A stretch of DNA of 64,000 nt from Bicyclus anynana. Its lineage: Eukaryota; Arthropoda; Insecta; Lepidoptera; Nymphalidae. The position numbers were made by a program, and so were the translations under genes. The DNA lies in contig NC_069086.1 of the NCBI RefSeq assembly GCF_947172395.1, forward strand, positions 9,890,501 through 9,954,500. The letters run 5' to 3'. Position 1 is the first letter of the stretch. Every line of letters begins with the position of its first letter. Of the stretch, positions 25,401 to 35,658 are shown in pieces. The notes under the pieces are model-generated. The model was given only the letters and a program-made list of their open reading frames with translations, ran no database searches and was not told the DNA's origin.

Positions 25401-28400
25401 TGGGCCAGGTCTGGTCGGAGGCTTCGGCCGTGGCTAGTCGACGATGTCACGTAGAAGCCGAAAGGGGCTGTGGATTTTCATACTTCTTCTAACAAGTTAA
25501 TCCGCTTCCATCTTAGATTGCATCATTACTTACTATCAGGTGAGATTGTCACCAAGGGCTAACTTGTAAATAATAAAAAAAAGTAGCATAACATCGAAAG
25601 AATGTGGCTGATATCTGAATAGAGTCCAACCAATCAAATTCGAGAAAACATCACCCCACATAGCGTGATGCCAAATTAACAATGGGATGGGATGCATTAT
25701 GTTTTCGAGCTACAATGAAGCTATTGTCTATAGAGATGTATAAATACTTAATCTCAGCCTTTTTAGAGCAGAGCGTTAGTCGACTAACCGAGCGACACGG
25801 CGTCTGCTTGCGCGCGCGCCTCTTATGGTCTTTGTTCCCTGGTTTATATAATTTATTGTGTGTGTGTGTAACATTACCGTGTTTCAAATATTAAACTATA
25901 TCCACACTTAGACCTCCATAATCCGGCCCTATTGCAAAATCCGCCCTTAGCGGACACCTATTATCTATAAATTACCTCCCTGCCAAATTCATCTTTGTAC
26001 CTCGAGCCGTTTTCAAGAATACGTGATGAGTGACCTTTCGCATAGATTAAAATATATTCATACACCGCCATTTACCTACCTGCTATAACGATTCAAAGTC
26101 ATTCTCTTAGCCAATTACGTACATCTTCGAGTTATTGGCTGTTTTCCTACTAATTAAAAACTTCTTGCACGGCTTGTGTGCTATAGATAGCGAGAGATAG
26201 AGACTAATTCAAAACACACTGTCAAATTATAAAAAAAAACATTCGTTTAGACATTAGCGCTACTGAGCCTGTAAAATTTCTCATTCCTAAGTTTGCTTTT
26301 AAGATTATTGCTATTACCATTACATAAGAAATAATAACAATCCGTTAATGATTATTTACCATTAATAAATACAAGTTCTATTTATTTTAAATTACATTAT
26401 ACCTATATCTGTTATTGCTGGACTTAAATAACTGCATTATTCCTTGCGTAAGACCAATTTCCATTAAGTAACTAGGTACATAGATGATTGAATTCTTTAA
26501 AAATTCTACAATTATTTTTTTATTGTCTATTTCCAAGAACTAAAGTAAGTCTTTAATTCGACTGATGTTGCGCAATATTTTGGCTGATTCTAAGGTATTT
26601 AATTATTTTTTAATTACATACACCATTTGTACCTACCATATATATAAATATGGGACAACATTTCTAATACTGGAATCTAGGATAAAATGTGTTATAATTC
26701 TTATTTATTATTATTTTTTTTTAAGAATTATATATTTTTTATACTATTTACCAATATTCCCATTCCCCTCCAACTAGTCGGGAAAGACTGTGCTAGGAGT
26801 GGGACCAGACCAACGGGGTGAGGATTGAATCACCACCCCTCGGTGATGAATCCAACCCCTCTTACCGTTGAGCTATTGAGGCTTAAACCTACATAAATTC
26901 GGTTTAAAGATACATAGTTGTCCAAAATGAACATGAATGAAACAATGAATGAAATTACATGCATCATAATTTTGCAGACAGCATGTATTATTACAAAATT
27001 ATAACAAAAATGTAATTACCAGGTTCTTTTCAATATTCTTGTCTATGTTTGTAAGGAAGTAGGACTTAATAGAATTTGAAAATGTTACCATGTTGTTTCC
27101 AAGTCCCTTTTTCGCCTTTAAATTTGAAAAAAAATCCTTTGGACAAGGTAACGTAAGTTGTTTTTACTTTGCAGTGGGTTGGAAAAACTTGCGCGGATGT
27201 AGCGAGATTAAAACCAGATCCCGAGGATGATGAAAACGAGGGTTGGGAGCAGCGGGCGATAGAGCGTCGGGCACACACGTTGGCAACAAAGATTGCAGAG
27301 CAATTGTTTGAAGAGAGGGCTGAGCAACTCAAGCAAAAGGCCAAAGAAATAGTGACCAGTGGACCACCACCATGCGAATGTAAAACTAATCAACGTACTC
27401 GTAAGTACCTACCACGTATTTTGACAGCCTCCGTGGCGCAGTGGTATGCGCGGTGGATTTACAAGACGGAGGTCCTAGGTTCGATCCCCGGCTGGGCAGA
27501 TTGAGAATTTCTTAATTTGTCCAGGTCTGGCTGGTGGGAGGCTTCGGCCGTGGCTAGTTACCACCCTACCGACAAAGACGTACCGCCAAGCGATTTAGCG
27601 TTCCGGTACGATGCCGTGTAGAAACCGAAAGGGGTGTGGATTTTCATCCTCCTCCTAACAAGTTAGCCCGCTTCCATCTTAAACTGCATCATCACTACCA
27701 TGAGGTGAGATTGTAGTCAAGGGCTAACTTGTAAAGAAAAAAAAATGGATGTAATTTTTTAACTCCCGACGCGAAAAGAGGGGTGTTATTAGTTTGACGT
27801 GTGTTGTTTGACGACGTTTGACGTGTCTGTCTGTCAGTCTGTTTTTGTATTAAAGGTGACTTACCTACAAGTTCTTTTTTTCTTGTGAGTTTTGGTGGTT
27901 CTTAGACATGTTTTATGAAAATCGGTTGAACCGTTTAAAAGTTCTGGGGTGTGAAAATAAGTAAGGACAACTGAATGTCTGCAAATATACTCAAATGAAA
28001 GCGCACTGAAAAGAATATTGATGATATAATCGAACGTGTAATTAACAATTTCATGGTCTTTCCTAGTTATTAGTTCCTCTTTCCTTATACGTACTGCATA
28101 GATGTGGATTGCTCTCCCAGCTTCAGTTTTCCCCACCACCACCATACCATATGGGTATCTTCAAGTCAAGAGTGAATAGGCATCTTTTAGGCAAGCGCGT
28201 TCTACCATAGACTGCATCATTGCTTACCATCAGGCAGCTAAGCGCTTGCTTATAAAAATAAAAATAAAATACCTTCGGGAGTTTTTCAGTTTTTTTTAAT
28301 TTTGCGAGTATGTTATTGTTGAATTGGTAGTTAAGCTTTTTCTGACACAGCTCTACTGAAATACCGTTAGATTATAATCTTTCTCGCGAGACTGTGAACT

Positions 28401-31400
28401 TTCGAAAGATTGTGAAGCAAGACTTCCAAGCACAAGGGTCTCGAGCCACCAGCTTGCAGCGGCACCCTGCAACCGGCTTGATATCCTCGATCGAACTTAT
28501 TGGGGGTCGACAAACACTGCACATTCCGGTGCGGGGTCGCTATTCCTGCACATTGGGACCCCAACGTCCACCCGCAATAATTCACTATAATATTTTACTA
28601 AACTTAAGGTTACATGGAAGTGACTGCTATGAAGCGATGCAAGCCGCTTTTTGTATTCTTCTTCTTTTGTTTAATGATTGTTGGTTTCCTTGTTTTGTGA
28701 TGTAAAAATAAATTGTGTAAATAAATAAATAAGCTAACTTAATATTAATTAATAACATAATTGTTCATGGATTACTTTAAAAGAATATGAGATTAGAGTA
28801 TTAACTAATGCAGGTAATATTTTAACGTTTATATTATAAAGTATAGAATTTTTTTGATTAGTCACTGAGTGAATTAGCAGTATTTAGCTGTTATTTAGTA
28901 CAAAAGATAAAAAGAAGGACGTAGCTACATGATTCAAATCATATAGTTAGGTTTTTACATTTGCATGTCACCGTTAATCATCGATAAGAGAAATTCATAC
29001 GACATATTTACACTATGTTAATTATAGAAGAATATTATTCCCGGCATGTGTAACAAAGGTATACTGGTACTGGACTGGTAGGTATAGTTCGTGGCCTGTA
29101 AGTTGAACCATGTGCAGAAATTTTCAATTATGTAACATCATATTTCACTAAATTTGATTTAATTTCATTTCAAGAAAATTAAACGACCAAAACCAACTTT
29201 AGGGAAGGCAAGAAGAATGGTGTTTCGATTACTTTAATGATATCAGTTATGACTGATGATATCACATTCCGGAGCACATAACTGGACATGTCAGTCTCTT
29301 ACCAATAGGCCTCAACCCTGATAGACGTTGAAAGATAATCAAACCGGGGAAGAAAAGACCTCCCGCGCCTTAGCCGAGCGAGGAGGTTCTCCACAAGGTC
29401 CATATGTGCCTTATCTGGCAGGAGAGGACCTATACGAGGACAGCAAAACCAATGTTAAATTTAATTACACGCTTTAAATATTGTCAGTTTTCTCAATAAT
29501 TTTAATTGGAGATCAAAGTGGTTTTGATTTTTGATAAGAAGTGGAATGCGCAATTAAACCCCGGATCTGATAACATGTACTTTAATGAATTTTTTAGCTA
29601 AAAGTTTTACATAGGTATTTTATTGCATTACTACACAAAAACATGATATAAAATACATAGTTGATCCATATCAAAGTACTCGTATAATTGAGAATTTTTT
29701 GATATTTATTAACACAGAGAACATAATTCTAGTCTATAAATTAGCTTTTTATTTTTCGGGTAAAAATAACGTTTGCTAAATTCAAAATAAAATGAACTGA
29801 CCTACGCAATTTTAGACTTCGTTATACTATAGTAATTATAGTAACGTGAAGATTAATAATTGAAGATATCAAACCATGACCAGAGTAAAAGAATACGAGT
29901 ACATTTCTATGCATTATTAAAATTAGCCTACCTAGTTAAGTACTTATTCTCATACCTACCAAAATAAAAAAAAACCAATAATAACGATCGAGCCGGCCGG
30001 CCATTGAAGGGTGCGCCCAGAAATACCGTTACACGATATCCTACTTCCTACTAATATTATAAACGCGAAAGTTTGTATGTTTGTTTGGATGTTTGTTACT
30101 CTTTAACGCCGCTACTACTGAAGCGATTTGGCTAAAATTTGGAATGGAAATGGATTTTACTCTGGATTAACACATAGGCTACTTTTTATCCCAAAAAATC
30201 CATGGTTTCCCGAGATTTGCGAAAACTAATGATTTTAATTATATGAATGTTTGTCACTCTTTCACGCCTCGACTACTTAACCGAATTAGCTGAAATTGGT
30301 ATTGAGATATATTATAGCATGGATTAAAACATAGGCTACTTTTATCCCGGAAAAATCCATGGTTCCCGAGGGATTTGTGAAAAACTAAACTCCACGCGGG
30401 CGAAGTCGCGGGCGTTCTCTAGTTTTTAAATATTACATTTTTACTAATATCATCTTGTTCACTGGTGTTCTTTTTCTATTAGCGGCAGTGTTTCGTTGCC
30501 TCGTCAAACCGCCTACCACCAACACTGCGTTTAAGAATAGCGAAGTGGCTCCTTCTTACATGAGACGCACTATGCAAGACGTCACTCAGCTGAAGCATCA
30601 ACTCCACGATTTAAAAAAGGTTATAAGACCCGATTATTTAAAACTAGCCGTCCCGCGGTTTCACTTTCGTAGTTCCCGTAGGTATACAGGGATTACATAT
30701 TATATGACACTCACAAAAAATTTACAAAAAATGACGGTTAGACAATACAAATCATTTTGTCTCCAAATAACCAGAAGGTTTCAAATAATATAAAAAAACA
30801 TAATAAAAAAAAGTATCATTAAAATCGGAGCTGTTCTTGAGGACTTTATATTGCTTGTTTTATGTACTCATCGATGCGACTAGTAGTGAGATCACTGTAC
30901 GTACTTGCCTACTAATTGAAGAAAAATCACACAACTAAGAAATATAAAATAAATAAATATTGAACTGCTAAAACAAATAAAATACTAAGAAAAAATCAAT
31001 TACTTTTTTTTTTTTTTATAACAGGAAGCGATTAAAAAAGAAGATTTACGCCACATGGAAGAGAAGCTTAACAAGATAATTGGTCGTGTTTCGGTGAGCT
31101 GTACCTGTATTTTATATATTTCTTTGTTTAAATAGTGTACGATTACTAACCAGCAATATATGACTGGTCAAAGATTTATTTTAGTTTAAAATATAACTTT
31201 AAATGAAGTATAATTAATTTATATATTTTTATTACAGAAGGTCGAAAGTCCTACAACAAGCAAGAGTACTAAGTGTGTTAAAAGTAACCAAGAACAAAAC
31301 TACAACGAAAAGCTTAAAACATATGACTATAGAAATAACAAAGACACGATAAATTCTGTTGGTCTAAAAAAGTTAGACAAGAGTATTTTAAAAAAATATA

Positions 31401-34093
31401 TAAAAAGATCTTCAAATTTACATCTTGGACGAATAGATAAAAAGTCAAACAATGTTTTCAAAAAATTAGATCAATCTTTTGCCGTTAATCTTTGTCTATG
31501 TAGTGGTCAAGAGGCTCCCAACGAATTAAGCCAAGCTATTCAGCGCAATATCAACTTGAAACCTTCATGGAAACAAAAAAAATCAAAAGATTTAATTTCT
31601 AATGTCACTAGTGTCAAACAATCGAAGCCAATTAGCACACTTGTCATGAAAGAAAAAAATAATAAACTTTCGACAAAATCTACTTGTCCTACTGAATGTA
31701 CTTGTTTTCATAAAATCCCTTCTAACACTTCGATTGATAAACTTCTCGAGAAATTATCAAAATGGAATAGCAGTTTCAATTTGAAAGAAGCAGAAACAAA
31801 GTGTTTGGAAAATAAAAATACTATCGAAAATATTAAAAATAAAACTTTGATTTCTGACTTGGTCAACTTGGTAAATAGTGAAGCAGTAAACGATGAGACA
31901 TTGAACCTAAAGGGTGATAATACTCAGCTTAATAAACATAATTATAATAAAGATACAGCGTCTAAAAACATATTAGCGTATACTACTGAATCTGAGTATA
32001 TAGGTGCAATAAATTTGGAAAAGAGTAACTACAATATCTGCAAATGTCCAAAAAATGGCAAAATTAAGTGTAGTGATACAACATTCCGTTGTATAAATGA
32101 TGATATATGTGAATGTAGGAGTTTTGGCCTAAGTAAAATATCTCAAACATCTGAATTTAATATCTTATCTGATATAAGTAAAATATCACAAGTTTATTTA
32201 GCAGAGACTGACAATCCCCGATTTAAATGTATTTCAACAGATACAAAATCTTTAATTAAAAATGATGGTAAAAAAGGCGAAATAAGTGAGAATACTTTTA
32301 TTCACGATCTAGTCAAAAAATCACAATTGTTTCCAAATGTCTGTGATTATTCGGTAAAATTTTTAGGTGTGACCCTTACAAATACAAATTCATCGAATAG
32401 GTCAAAAAAAAACTACGATGATAGTATGTTGCGGACGTCTATTAAAGAACCAAGTAATCAAGATTTAAATATGGATGTGATTGAAAACAAAAGTAATAAT
32501 TCTATCAATTCAAAAAGTTTTGTAAAGAAAGATTTCAACTGCGACTATGCTACTAAAAACAACGATGTTTTAGGTGAATTACTTGTTAATGAAGATAATT
32601 GCGTTTGTTGTAAAAACAATGAAATATCTAATGATTTAGAGTTAAATACTTTTAATTTATTAGGAAAACATATAAAAGAAAAACTGGGAGAATATCTAAG
32701 TTCTACTGACAAGTCTGGTATATCAACCGATGAAAAAAATCAAATATACAGTACGATCTTGATAAAAGTAAAGGAAATAATTTCAGAAAGTACTAAAGGA
32801 TTAAGTTGCAACTATTGTAAGGAAAGCGTTAATGATGGAAACTGGTCAAGGGCCTATGGGATGTTAAAAGAATATTTAAAAGTAAAGATAAAACGTGTTC
32901 AATGTTCTTGTGTATCAAGTGAAGGAAACGTAAAATCAATTTTGGAAAACGTGTGTGATTTAATAGAACATGATTTTCAGCGATTAAAGCAAAAATGTAA
33001 ATGTAAAAATGATGATGAAAATGGGCAGAAGTCAAATTCTGTGCCCTTAGCTAAAGATTCTATTAATGAAACTACAGTTGGAAATAAAACTGAGCGTGAT
33101 ATTAAAAATTATGAGCATATTTTGTTTCAACTAGCCTCATATATGCATCTTGATAAATCATGCGACGTACTGGACAATGTTAAAACAAGTATAAAGACAT
33201 GTGAGAAGAAAGTTTCTTGTGAATTTAAAATGTTTGGTACTGACTGTTGTTGTAAATACAATAATACAGAGATATCTGATTCCGAAAAGAAGCCTATTGT
33301 TAACCATTGCATTAACATTACATCAAAGAATAACGGTATTTTAAAAGACCCATTAAACAAATCTAAATTAAACTGTTCGATTAGCAGTTCATTGCCTACG
33401 AAAGAGAATATATCTAAGTTGGATCTTCCGGCAAATATTCCTTATATCGGCTGTACGTTGAGCTCTAAATCGTTACTTCAAAATAACACCAACAAAATTG
33501 GCTGTATTTGGAAAACAGTAACAGATAAAACAAGCCTTAGAAAGTGTTCTTACATTATGCGAAACGTGCTTACAAAGAAAGACTCGGAAAATTATAAAAG
33601 CAATTTGCACGCCGTTAACAGCCAAACAAAAAATATGAGTGCTATTGAAGTTAATACATTAAATAATGATGAAAATATTGTGTTGAAATACTATACTGAT
33701 AGTAGTTATAATATAAATAAAAATATTAAAACCTTCGATGAGATAGATACAAGTACGGAAAATGATAATGATACTGACAACTCTTCACCAAATCGCGAAT
33801 GTGAAACACGACAATTTACTAATGATAATGGTTATCAAACAGATCCAAATGATAAAACATATCTATATGATTCTTTACATTTACCCACTGCTACCGAAAC
33901 ATTTCCAAATTCTGTTGAAAGTAAAACTGTAGACATTGATAATTCATCCCATCTACAACAGGAAACATGTGTCTGCAAAATGGTACCCATTTGTCATGTC
34001 AAAATGCTAGTAAATAATATAGAAAAAAAATTAATACAGACCAAGTGTACGTGTGATTCGTCAAATACAGCACACTGCTCGGTTCATTCTTAA
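16117..34093 (+). CDS. Uncharacterised CxC-rich coiled-coil protein (core gene)
   Basis: I do not recognise this protein. Ten exons join in frame: 16117-16408, 17495-17707, 19795-20031, 21286-21471, 23758-24000, 24591-24845, 27175-27400, 30483-30619, 31025-31093 and 31238-34093. Each has AG/GT borders and all phases agree. The first half is rich in Glu, Lys, Arg, Leu and Ala with heptad-like spacing, suggesting long coiled coils. The last exon encodes 951 residues rich in Asn, Lys and Ser. From about 23900 onward there are fourteen Cys-x-Cys motifs, such as ECQC, LCHC, SCSC, PCEC, ECTC, KCKC and KCTC. I see no signal peptide or membrane segment. The start is not in the first core exon, which opens at an acceptor with no Met for 56 codons; two upstream exons probably belong. 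A cytoskeletal, centrosomal or sperm role would be a guess. The ABCC gene follows 1.4 kb downstream on the same strand. Confidence 0.8.
16411..16615 (+). mobile_element. Retroelement tail starting at an exon donor
   Basis: It contains the (aagtca)n start, ttcaattaggtttagtttac, gagggttccaaacgcgcc and gagaagagcccacaac, ending in a poly-T run. I recognise this as a common lepidopteran repeat end. It begins within the gtaagt donor of the exon ending at 16408. Confidence 0.65.
17238..17330. repeat. GT/GC alternating tract
   Basis: About 90 bp of almost unbroken purine-pyrimidine alternation, with gtgtgt, a gcgcgcgcg core and a tatata patch. It sits in the intron 165 bp before the exon at 17495. 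Confidence 0.92.
17495..17707 (+). CDS. Coiled-coil gene exon
   Basis: Seventy-one codons, phase 0 at both ends, with acceptor ttatacag and donor gttcta (a weak match). It encodes a classic charged coiled coil (RLTELDKMVNELRTRATRL) rich in Ala, Glu and Arg. GC content and codon use stand out from the flanking introns. Confidence 0.85.
18241..19200. repeat. Element with a 130-bp tandem array
   Basis: It begins with ttaaccgacttccaaaaagg, a start I know from common lepidopteran repeats. From about 18520 to 19190 it holds five copies of a 130-bp unit, each marked by gatgagaactttccac, agtgaagagaactc and cacagtagctacc. Since 130 is not a multiple of three, the frame shifts each unit, so the reverse-strand open frames are not a repeat protein. 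Confidence 0.85.
19228..19551. mobile_element. Long palindromic element, 140-bp arms
   Basis: Arms at about 19228-19368 and 19412-19551 are near-exact complements. They include aattcaaccgacttccaact, acctatgtgctaccttctga and cttggcacc. The spacer is about 43 bp. The ends share ccgacttccaa with the neighbouring tandem-array element, so the two may be one composite. Confidence 0.85.
19560..19738 (+). mobile_element. Retroelement tail, 'ctagctgacgcc' family
   Basis: It runs from ctagctgacgccacgcgg to cttaagctttatgatatt. Reverse copies lie at 21876-22086 and 51308-51501. It ends 57 bp before the next exon. Confidence 0.75.
19795..20031 (+). CDS. Coiled-coil gene exon
   Basis: Seventy-nine codons, phase 0 at both ends, with acceptor taatttcag and donor gtaaac. 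It encodes a continuing helical segment (KERGDAAEKEVDRLRSLEKE). The exon starts about 57 bp after a repeat ends near 19738. Confidence 0.87.
20262..20465 (-). mobile_element. SINE family B tail and shared repeat block
   Basis: The segment tattcagctcactgctgag followed by tggaatgagaggggttaggc is the 3' part of SINE family B read backwards. The rest (gagctgcgttatgggtcc) matches the block near 5420. Confidence 0.6.
20646..20909 (-). mobile_element. tRNA-derived SINE, family B
   Basis: Read in reverse it has a head with gtaggttcgaatccggtcc and a body with gtgaaggaaaaacatcgtg, and ends with gctcagcagtgagctgaata. Other copies: 40035-40211 (-), 47040-47371 (+), 56163-56448 (+) and a tail at 42543-42646 (+). 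It resembles the Metulj SINEs of butterflies from memory. Confidence 0.8.
21286..21471 (+). CDS. Coiled-coil gene exon
   Basis: Sixty-two codons, phase 0 at both ends, with acceptor atggccag and donor gtaatt. The peptide (FKEEHARRKVASMRSELESS) is again coiled-coil-like and includes a CLSC pair. Confidence 0.87.
22770..23340 (-). mobile_element. RTE-type LINE remnant split by a SINE
   Basis: LINE sequence at 22770-22826 (tgctggacataggcctttcc) and at 23124-23340 (cgccttcctcatccagcc, cagctagagggcgttctgc) would join up if the family A SINE at 22827-23123 were removed. The SINE is therefore the younger insertion. Confidence 0.75.
23758..24000 (+). CDS. Coiled-coil gene exon with first CxC motifs
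   Basis: Eighty-one codons, phase 0 at both ends, with acceptor tttttccag and donor gtaggt. A helical stretch (VDELNLKKEQLNELKEKVLE) ends in ECQC, followed by LCHC. These are the first two of the Cys-x-Cys motifs that mark the rest of the protein. Confidence 0.87.
24591..24845 (+). CDS. Coiled-coil gene exon
   Basis: Eighty-five codons, phase 0, with acceptor taattttcag and donor gtgagt. It opens with the SCSC motif. It then encodes a less charged, Leu-rich segment (LLSNLLADLFGGLQAEL) that could be a small folded helical domain between two coiled-coil parts. Confidence 0.85.
25308..25584 (+). mobile_element. SINE family A copy
   Basis: It has the head gtgacgcagtggtatgcgc, the body with cttcggccgtggctag, and an A-rich tail. 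It is in an intron of the coiled-coil gene in the sense direction. Confidence 0.85.
25585..27174 (+). other. Intron DNA with a family C SINE-like piece
   Basis: At 26760-26885 there is cgggaaagactgtgctagga, a B-box-like caacggggtgaggattgaat and caccacccctcggtgatg. It is related to pieces at 4588-4640 and 45005-45123. The rest is AT-rich and unremarkable. Confidence 0.55.
27175..27400 (+). CDS. Coiled-coil gene exon
   Basis: The exon starts in phase 0 and ends in phase 1 at gtaagt. It encodes WVGKTCADVARLKPDPEDDE, an Arg/Glu/Ala helix and PPPCECKTNQRT with another CxC. A tRNA-derived SINE begins only about 22 bp after the donor. Confidence 0.85.
27423..27745 (+). mobile_element. SINE family A copy
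   Basis: A nearly complete copy: head gtggcgcagtggtatgcgc, gttcgatccccggctggg, body, then aagttagcccgcttccatc and a poly-A tail. It begins 22 bp after the donor of the exon ending at 27400. Confidence 0.9.
28095..28740. mobile_element. Three retroelement fragments
   Basis: At 28140-28270 is a LINE tail (atcttcaagtcaagagtgaa, gcatcttttaggcaagcgc), with a worn relative at 60735-61017. At 28440-28590 is RTE-type LINE DNA with ggtgcggggtcgctattcc. At 28610-28738 is a 3' end with aagccgctttttgtattctt and (aaat)n. Confidence 0.65.
28741..30040. other. Intron without recognised content
   Basis: AT-rich apart from a GC-richer patch at 29330-29450 (agacctcccgcgccttagcc), which reads like an old retroelement fragment. 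No exon is supported here. Confidence 0.4.
30049..30424 (-). mobile_element. Two tandem 'gacttcgtccgcg' tails
   Basis: Two reverse copies follow each other (30049-30226 and 30227-30424). Both contain acataggctactttt and the second ends with cgcgggcgttctctagt. They stop 58 bp before the acceptor of the exon at 30483. Confidence 0.7.
30483..30619 (+). CDS. Coiled-coil gene exon
   Basis: The exon follows acceptor tttctattag and starts by completing the split codon (c + cg = Pro). It ends phase 0 at ag|gttata. It encodes AVFRCLVKPPTTNTAF and a short helix (MQDVTQLKHQLHDLKK). Two tandem repeat remnants end about 58 bp upstream. Confidence 0.8.
31025..31093 (+). CDS. Coiled-coil gene small exon
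   Basis: Twenty-three codons, phase 0 at both ends, between a long poly-T acceptor (ataacag) and the gtgagc donor. It continues the helix of the preceding exon (EAIKKEDLRHMEEKLNKIIG). Confidence 0.82.
31238..34093 (+). CDS. Coiled-coil gene 3' terminal exon
   Basis: A single 951-codon open frame runs from acceptor tattacag to a TAA at 34091. It is AT-rich and encodes a low-complexity, Asn/Lys/Ser-rich polypeptide with nine or more Cys-x-Cys motifs: LCLC, ECTC, ICKC, ICEC, NCVCC, QCSC, KCKC, DCCC, TCVC and KCTC near the end. It also has CxxC pairs such as CNYC. The intervening sequence is polar and probably disordered. The Cys pairs suggest metal binding or disulphides, but no known zinc-finger spacing is evident. 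The length of the open frame alone shows that it is coding. Confidence 0.92.
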   Translation, partial: KVESPTTSKSTKCVKSNQEQNYNEKLKTYDYRNNKDTINSVGLKKLDKSILKKYIKRSSNLHLGRIDKKSNNVFKKLDQSFAVNLCLCSGQEAPNELSQAIQRNINLKPSWKQKKSKDLISNVTSVKQSKPISTLVMKEKNNKLSTKSTCPTECTCFHKIPSNTSIDKLLEKLSKWNSSFNLKEAETKCLENKNTIENIKNKTLISDLVNLVNSEAVNDETLNLKGDNTQLNKHNYNKDTASKNILAYTTESEYIGAINLEKSNYNICKCPKNGKIKCSDTTFRCINDDICECRSFGLSKISQTSEFNILSDISKISQVYLAETDNPRFKCISTDTKSLIKNDGKKGEISENTFIHDLVKKSQLFPNVCDYSVKFLGVTLTNTNSSNRSKKNYDDSMLRTSIKEPSNQDLNMDVIENKSNNSINSKSFVKKDFNCDYATKNNDVLGELLVNEDNCVCCKNNEISNDLELNTFNLLGKHIKEKLGEYLSSTDKSGISTDEKNQIYSTILIKVKEIISESTKGLSCNYCKESVNDGNWSRAYGMLKEYLKVKIKRVQCSCVSSEGNVKSILENVCDLIEHDFQRLKQKCKCKNDDENGQKSNSVPLAKDSINETTVGNKTERDIKNYEHILFQLASYMHLDKSCDVLDNVKTSIKTCEKKVSCEFKMFGTDCCCKYNNTEISDSEKKPIVNHCINITSKNNGILKDPLNKSKLNCSISSSLPTKENISKLDLPANIPYIGCTLSSKSLLQNNTNKIGCIWKTVTDKTSLRKCSYIMRNVLTKKDSENYKSNLHAVNSQTKNMSAIEVNTLNNDENIVLKYYTDSSYNINKNIKTFDEIDTSTENDNDTDNSSPNRECETRQFTNDNGYQTDPNDKTYLYDSLHLPTATETFPNSVESKTVDIDNSSHLQQETCVCKMVPICHVKMLVNNIEKKLIQTKCTCDSSNTAHCSVHS

Positions 34094-34257
34094 AATAATA
34101 AGTAATATATATAACATTAAATTATATATTAGTATGGTATAAATAATTGAATTCAGTTAAGTTATTTTTGTGTGGTTGAAAACTTATTGACTAGAAATTT
34201 TGTTATCATTTAAATTTTTGTAGGTGCTATTTTTTATTCTGTGGCAATAGTAATAGT

Positions 34258-34263
34258 AATAAA
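34258..34263 (+). terminator. Poly(A) signal of the coiled-coil gene
   Basis: An aataaa hexamer lies 165 bp after the stop codon of the large terminal exon, in AT-rich DNA and before the next repeat starts near 34303. It is the first aataaa after the stop. Confidence 0.6.
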
Positions 34264-34302
34264 TTATATAATTTATTGTAAATGAGATTTTTATTTTATA
34301 CC

Positions 34303-34480
34303 AGCCGTCACCCTGAGGTATTACCCGCGTAGTTCCAGTTCCCGTGAGAATACAGATAAAATATACCCTGTGTCACTCAACAAATAACTTGGCTTTCTAG
34401 TAGTAAAAGAATTTTCAAAAACGGTTCAGTAGATCAAGAGAACATTACCAAAAACACTAAATAACTAGCGGACTTGGTCA
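34303..34480 (+). repeat. LINE/SINE tail, 'cgcgtagttcc' family
   Basis: It carries the block acccgcgtagttcc...cccgtgagaatac...ggttcagtagatc. Related copies occur at about 30643-30790, 36781-36967 (+), and 36207-36375, 41430-41618 and 46180-46347 (reverse strand). It sits in the short space between the two genes. A C-rich run of ctaccc units follows at 34510-34567. Confidence 0.7.
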
Positions 34481-35392
34481 AGCTTCGCTTTGAATTATGT
34501 TCACTTCTCTCCTACCCATACCTTACCGTACTCCCACCCTACCCCTACCCTACCCTACCCTACCCCTATTAGATATGAGCTGTTGCTGTGATAATAGTAA
34601 TGTCGCCCTAAACAAATTTCGGTCACGCATCGGCGCCCAATCTACTCTTTCGAACGCAGAATATCTTAGTACAAAAAATGTGTGTGCCAATAAAGGTTCA
34701 TTGTCTATTCCCTTACTCTCATATAGTCTAATGGACAGCTGGTGCTGTAAATAAGATTTATTGTCATATAAATAAGATACGTCCCTGAATTCTTTTGAGA
34801 TTCCGGTATTAGAGTCACTACCAATGGCCATACCTGACATTTTAAAAGTGCTTGGATAAGGAATTTCTTTAAAATTGGTTGATATTCCCCTTCTCCGCTG
34901 TGTTGTTTTGTGTTATGCGCCCAGCCAAAATTGGTAAGATTCTACAATAGCAACTTTGTACACCCGTTTTAATATAAAAATTGCTGCAGTTCTAGTGAGG
35001 CAGGGTATTTAAGTAAGTTATAGAGAGATTGTACTTGAAATCCTCTCGCATCCACTTCTATGGCATACAATTAATCGTAAAGCTATTTTTAGTTAGGTCA
35101 TTTGTTAGGTCATAATATTTATTAAAAATAATGCGTTTAATTTCGTCCGTCTCCTTCAATGAGTCGGAATGGAGTAGCTACGACGCTAGCCCAGCGGACG
35201 GGGATGGAACCCATAACATGTGAACATGGGTTGTGACAAAACTTTTCTGATATCTTACATTGATTAAAACAATCTAACGATTTTTAATATCTATTTATCT
35301 TTACTTACGATGACATTATTGTGTCTCAAATCGTATCGATTGTACTTCTTATCATTATGCTTGGTTGATTAACAAGCAGTAATGTTCCGTTT

Positions 35393-35401
35393 ATATATAA
35401 G
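35393..35401 (+). promoter_or_regulatory. Candidate TATA box of the ABCC gene
   Basis: tatatataag lies 67-75 bp upstream of the first in-frame ATG. Transcription would then start near 35420-35430 and give a 5' leader of about 40-50 nt. It is placed from the motif and its distance alone, and a 5' untranslated exon further upstream is possible. Confidence 0.35.
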
Positions 35402-35467
35402 ATCGCACCTGTTTGAATATTACCTATTAAGGAATTTAAATGTTGTGTGAGGATTTATGTTAAAAAA

Positions 35468-35658
35468 ATGGAAGGACTGAAAATGGACAGTAGTGATAAA
35501 TATATTAAAAGAAACAAGCCTAACGTGATCTCAAGACTTTTTATATGCTGGGTTTGTCCTGTTCTCTTTAAAGGTAACAGAAGAGACATCGAAGAAGATG
35601 ATCTTATTATTCCAAACAAACCATATGACTCTGACAGACTCGGTGAAAAGCTTCAAAG
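35468..35658 (+). CDS. ABCC exon 1
   Basis: It starts at ATG 35468; Met 35483 is an alternative. It encodes the N-terminal lasso with the family pattern NVISRLFICWVCPVLFKG followed by an acidic EEDDL block. It ends in phase 2 at gtaagt. The 3.7-kb intron 1 follows. Confidence 0.88.

Noticed and set aside
27423..27500. tRNA genes (also at 25310, 52951 and 47040)
   Set aside because: A- and B-box-like heads are followed by a shared 250-bp body and A-rich tail, so they are SINE heads and not tRNA genes.
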